A stretch of 64,000 nt of DNA from RUG12461 sp045661345 (GTDB lineage Bacteria > Bacillota > Clostridia > Lachnospirales > Lachnospiraceae), in the NCBI GenBank assembly GCA_045661345.1, contig JAZRFM010000030.1, forward strand, positions 71,996 through 135,995. Reading direction: 5' to 3'. This document shows, piece by piece, positions 61,107-64,000 of this stretch. The position numbers and the translations under genes were made by a program. Below the pieces are notes generated by a model that ran no database searches, was not told the origin of the DNA, and worked only from the letters and a program-made list of their open reading frames with translations. Every line of letters begins with the position of its first letter. Position 1 is the first letter of the stretch.

Positions 61107-62107
61107 TTACCTCCGTTACAGTTAAACCACTCTCTTGCAGACTCCTGATCATGTCATTCTGAAGGGATTCCGACTCCGGAAGTCCCAGGAGGATTTCTCC
61201 TCTCGCCTTTCCTCCCACATTTCTCGTATCCGCTTTCAGGATATTGACCGGAGTCTGAAATTGAAGGATCAGATTGGCGATGACCGGTTCATAGGAGGAG
61301 TTTTCATGGAAGATGATACGGATCGTTTTTGATGCATGCAGTGTTGCAACCGGGGAATAACGGACTTTTTTTTCAAAAATCAGTTCCTTGGCCGCATCTG
61401 TTTTGGGGGACTCGAATACCTTGTCCACGGTATCCTGCTCCACCAGAATGCCGTTGTCGATGATGGCGACTTTGCTGCAGATCTGTGTCACTACGGACAT
61501 TTGATGAGTGATGATCACAATGGTGATGTGAAATTTCTCGTTGATTTCTTTGAGCAGACTCAAAATGGATTCGGTGGTCTGCGGATCCAGTGCGCTGGTA
61601 GCCTCATCGCAGAGCAGGATTTTCGGATTCGTGGCAAGGGCACGTGCTATGGCGACTCGTTGCTTCTGACCCCCCCGAGAGTTGGGAGGGATAGGCCTTT
61701 TCTTTTTCACTCAGATTGACGGTTGCAAGCAGTTCTCTTGCTTTTTTTCTTGCCTCTTTGCGACTCATTCCGCTGATTTCAAGCGGAAAGCAGACATTGT
61801 CCAGAGAGTTTTTCTGTTCGAGAAGATTAAAATTCTGAAAGATCATGCCGATCTCTCTTCTCTTGTGGCGAAGTTCCCTTTCGGACAGCGTTGCAAGATC
61901 CACCCCGTGAATAAACACCTGTCCCTCCGTCGGTCTTTCAAGGTAATTGATGGAACGGACCAGCGTACTCTTTCCTGCCCCGGACATACCGATGATTCCG
62001 AAAATGTCTCCTTTCTCCACGGAGAGACTGATGTTGTCGAGTGCTGTAATGGTCAGTCCCTTTACCTCAAATCTTTTTGTAAGGTTTTTGATTTCTATTT
62101 CATGCAT
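61093..62107 (-). pseudogene. metN: metN, methionine ABC transporter ATPase, interrupted by a +1 frameshift
   Basis: Two overlapping frames together form a complete MetN. The first has Walker A G-M-S-G-A-G-K-S-T and runs to S-Q-L-S-G-G. The second continues Q-K-Q-R-V-A-I-A-R-A, Walker B I-L-L-C-D-E-A-T-S-A-L-D and a C-terminal NIL domain, which binds methionine and inhibits transport. The break falls in a run of seven G (61670-61676), where six would keep the frame. It may be a real mutation, a phase-variable tract, programmed slippage or a sequencing error. The ATG at 62107 has AAGGA upstream. Confidence 0.93.
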
Positions 62108-62129
62108 CTTGATTCCTTCTAACCGCAAA

Positions 62130-62151
62130 GGGAGGGCCCGCAGGTCCTCCC
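62130..62151 (-). promoter_or_regulatory. Stable hairpin between the fused binding protein and metN
   Basis: GGGAGG/CCTCCC with inner G-C pairs in a 62-base gap. Only three T follow it, so it is not a strong terminator. It may protect the upstream mRNA end and raise binding-protein levels over the transporter parts. Confidence 0.4.
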
Positions 62152-62169
62152 GGATAATGATCGGACGGT

Positions 62170-63900
62170 TCATTCAAAAAATACGACAGCTCCGTCATAG
62201 GTATCTTCTATGAATTGCTTGATTTCATCACTTCTGAGCGCTTTTACAAGCGCCTGAATCTTACTCTCGGATTCATTGCCCTCCTTCACGGCAACAATAT
62301 TCACGTATGTTTTCGCGGCAATGGAATCGCTTGCCTCATAGGCAATGGAGTCTTTTCCGACAGAATAACCTGCTTCAAGGGCATAATTTCCGTTTAATAC
62401 AACGTACTCCACTTCATCCACGACTCTGGCTACCTGAGCAGCCTCCAGTTCCACAAAATTGATGTGATAAGGGTTATCGACGATATCATTCACGGTGGCC
62501 GTCAGACCGGCATCATCCTTTAAGGTCAGAAGACCGTTATCCTGAAGAAGCAGCAGTGCTCTTGCTTCGTTTGTGGTGTCGTTCGGCACCGCGATGGAGT
62601 CTCCGTCAGCTATATCCGCCAAGTCAGATTTCTTGCCGGGATAAATGCCGAAGGGCTCATAGTGGATACCGCCGGCATTGACAAGATGTGTTCCCTGTTC
62701 CTCGTTGAAACTGTCAAGATAGGGGACATGCTGGAAATAATTCGCATCAAACTCGCCGGATTCCACAGCGAGGTTCGGCTGCACATAGTCTTCATATTCC
62801 ACGACATCCAGTTTATATCCATGGTCAGAAAGGATTTCTTCGGCTTTTTCCAGAATTTCGGCATGAGGAGTGGGAGATGCTGCGATTTTGATGGTTTCAC
62901 CATTTCCTTCCGGGATATCAAGAACGGCGGCTGCTGCCTCCCCGGATCCTGTGCCTGTTACGCCGCCTTCCACAACAAGGGTATCTTCATAGTCTTTCCC
63001 ATAGGTGTCAAGCAGTGTTGCCTCATAGTCAGCATGGAAAAACTTCTCATTACCGAGGGTCTTGATCTCATCGTTCAACCAGTCCAGAAGAGAGGTATTT
63101 CCTTTTGAAACCGCAGGGGCGATGGTATCCTGGCTTCCAAGGGAGGGGATTCCCACGATATATCCATCGTTTTCCAGAGAAAAGGCGATCACCTCGGTGT
63201 TATCATTTGCCCAGGCCACGCCGGTACCGTTTTCAAAAGAAGTCTTGGCCGTGGCATAAGTATCGAACTTCTGGAGCTTGATATCAGGATAGTTTTTTTC
63301 CAGATAGGTCTCTGCAGTGGTGCCGGAAATGACAATGATCTGATCGTCTGCGCCGACCTGATCCAGATCTTCTATCACATTATCCTCATGTGAAACAACA
63401 CCAAGTGCCACGTTCATGTAAGGAAGGGCAAAATCCACCTTTTCTGCCCGCTCTTCCGTAACGGTGAAGTTTGCAAGGACGATGTCAACTTTTCCCGTCT
63501 CCAGATACTCCACCCTGCTGGCAGCCTCCGTGGAGACATAATTGATGTCTACACCGAGATCCTGTCCGATTCTTTCGGCAAAATATACATCATAACCCTG
63601 ATACTCACCGTTCTCATCCACATATCCGAAGGGGTTCTTGTCGGAAAAGACGCCGATGTTGATCGTCCCGTCGGCCTTGATCTCGTCAAGGGTTCTGTAG
63701 ATCCTGCTCTCGTCTCCGGCCGGAACCGAGGATGCCTCTGTTGAAGCGGTAGTTGTATTGTCCGTTGTTGCATTCGCGGCACCGCAAGCTGTAAGCGTGC
63801 CCGCTGCGAATGCCGTAATGGCAATTCCGGAAAACAGTTTTTTGAACCATGTATTTTTTGGTTCAATCACATATTTTATGTGATGGCTGATTCCTGACAT
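62170..63900 (-). CDS. Fused lipoprotein: family-3 amino-acid binding domain joined to a MetQ methionine-binding domain
   Basis: 576 residues in one frame. A lipoprotein signal ends at Cys39 (L-T-A-C). Residues about 67-307 are an SBP_bac_3 domain (I-G-V-F-S-D-K-N-P-F-G-Y, then A-N-F-T-V-T-E-E-R-A-E-K-V-D-F). A Gly/Ala-rich linker (about 308-335) leads to a complete MetQ domain (A-S-P-T-P-H-A-E-I-L, F-D-A-N-Y-F-Q-H-V-P-Y, G-I-Y-P-G-K-K). Each half matches one of the two ABC transporters encoded downstream. The start is uncertain: the ATG at 63900 lies inside the transposase 3' end with AAGGAG only 1-2 bases away, so the native N-terminus may have been replaced. Confidence 0.9.
   Translation of the reverse strand: MSGISHHIKYVIEPKNTWFKKLFSGIAITAFAAGTLTACGAANATTDNTTTASTEASSVPAGDESRIYRTLDEIKADGTINIGVFSDKNPFGYVDENGEYQGYDVYFAERIGQDLGVDINYVSTEAASRVEYLETGKVDIVLANFTVTEERAEKVDFALPYMNVALGVVSHEDNVIEDLDQVGADDQIIVISGTTAETYLEKNYPDIKLQKFDTYATAKTSFENGTGVAWANDNTEVIAFSLENDGYIVGIPSLGSQDTIAPAVSKGNTSLLDWLNDEIKTLGNEKFFHADYEATLLDTYGKDYEDTLVVEGGVTGTGSGEAAAAVLDIPEGNGETIKIAASPTPHAEILEKAEEILSDHGYKLDVVEYEDYVQPNLAVESGEFDANYFQHVPYLDSFNEEQGTHLVNAGGIHYEPFGIYPGKKSDLADIADGDSIAVPNDTTNEARALLLLQDNGLLTLKDDAGLTATVNDIVDNPYHINFVELEAAQVARVVDEVEYVVLNGNYALEAGYSVGKDSIAYEASDSIAAKTYVNIVAVKEGNESESKIQALVKALRSDEIKQFIEDTYDGAVVFFE
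63842..63866. repeat. Inverted repeat at the transposase/binding-protein junction
   Basis: TTGAACCA (63842-63849) and TGGTTCAA (63859-63866) with a 9-base loop. It spans the transposase stop codon and encodes residues of the apparent signal-peptide N-region of the fused protein. It could be the insertion-sequence end or a hairpin ending transposase transcription. Confidence 0.5.
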
Positions 63901-64000
63901 ACTCCTTCCGGCTCATATCCATGATCTTCAAGAAGAAGTATTCATCATCAGGATAGCCATATCCGTGACGACGGAGGGTCTTGATCTTCTGATTGATGCC
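63863..64000 (-). mobile_element. Insertion sequence transposase, C-terminal end (ISL3-like), runs off the window
   Basis: The last 45 codons of a transposase are in frame from the window edge to a TGA at 63863-63865. The segment I-N-Q-K-I-K-T-L-R-R-H-G-Y-G-Y resembles the C-terminus of ISL3-family transposases (N-N-K-I-K-x-x-K-R-x-x-Y-G-Y/F), and it ends S-H-K-I-C-D. It overlaps the first codons of the fused binding protein in another frame. An inverted repeat TTGAACCA/TGGTTCAA (63842-63866) marks its edge. The family assignment is from memory of the pattern and only moderately sure. Confidence 0.65.

Overview
The window is a stretch of Bacillota (Firmicutes) chromosome centred on the replication origin. 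Lachnospiraceae-type Clostridia fit best. The evidence is the order rpmH-rnpA-yidD-yidC-jag-mnmE-mnmG-rsmG on one side and dnaA-dnaN-yaaA-recF-gyrB-gyrA on the other, AGGAGG-type ribosome binding sites with several TTG starts, DUF4446 and DUF3881 genes after parAB, and B. subtilis-type DnaA boxes and parS sites. Placement below the family level is not possible from sequence reading alone.

Layout. From 1 to 15.2 kb most genes lie on the minus strand: a lipoprotein/MacB-type ABC/HlyD export operon, fumarase beta, a plus-strand diguanylate cyclase, fumarase alpha, gyrA, gyrB, recF, yaaA, dnaN and dnaA. The origin is bipartite: a four-box DnaA-box cluster lies upstream of dnaA (about 15.40-15.46 kb) and an AT-rich spacer lies between dnaA and dnaN. 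From 15.6 kb the genes run mainly rightward, away from the origin: the rpmH-to-rsmG block, a two-component pair, two perfect parS sites (26.0-26.1 kb), parA-parB-DUF4446-DUF3881, tRNA-Arg, rubrerythrin, superoxide dismutase, a Pro-Glu repeat membrane protein, tRNA-Lys, and an accessory stretch of poorly known membrane and metal-binding proteins (33-45 kb). After that comes the conserved yaaO-(gmk-like)-yaaR-holB-ricT-yabB-lgt-rsmI block, then a MATE transporter, aroB, an ECF S component, cobB and a CapA-like protein, and rpsF-ssb-rpsR.

The last 6 kb (58.3-63.9 kb) is a minus-strand operon, head-on to replication. It encodes two amino-acid ABC transporters: a polar amino-acid type (two permeases and an ATPase) and a MetNI type. 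A single lipoprotein serves both, with a family-3 solute-binding domain fused in tandem to a MetQ domain. metN carries a +1 frameshift in a run of seven G. The upstream edge of the operon is the 3' end of an insertion-sequence transposase, whose coding sequence overlaps the apparent start of the fused binding protein.

How it works together. The origin block encodes initiation (DnaA, DnaN), recombination (RecF), topology (gyrase) and segregation (ParA/ParB acting on the adjacent parS sites). The rpmH-rsmG block covers ribosome and tRNA maturation and membrane insertion. Accessory points of interest are the fused two-transporter binding protein, an AbiE-like pair whose nucleotidyltransferase has lost its catalytic motifs, an alpha/beta hydrolase lacking two of three triad residues, fumarase subunits split by a diguanylate cyclase, two or more genes that look leaderless, and an orphan terminator that may end an unannotated RNA.
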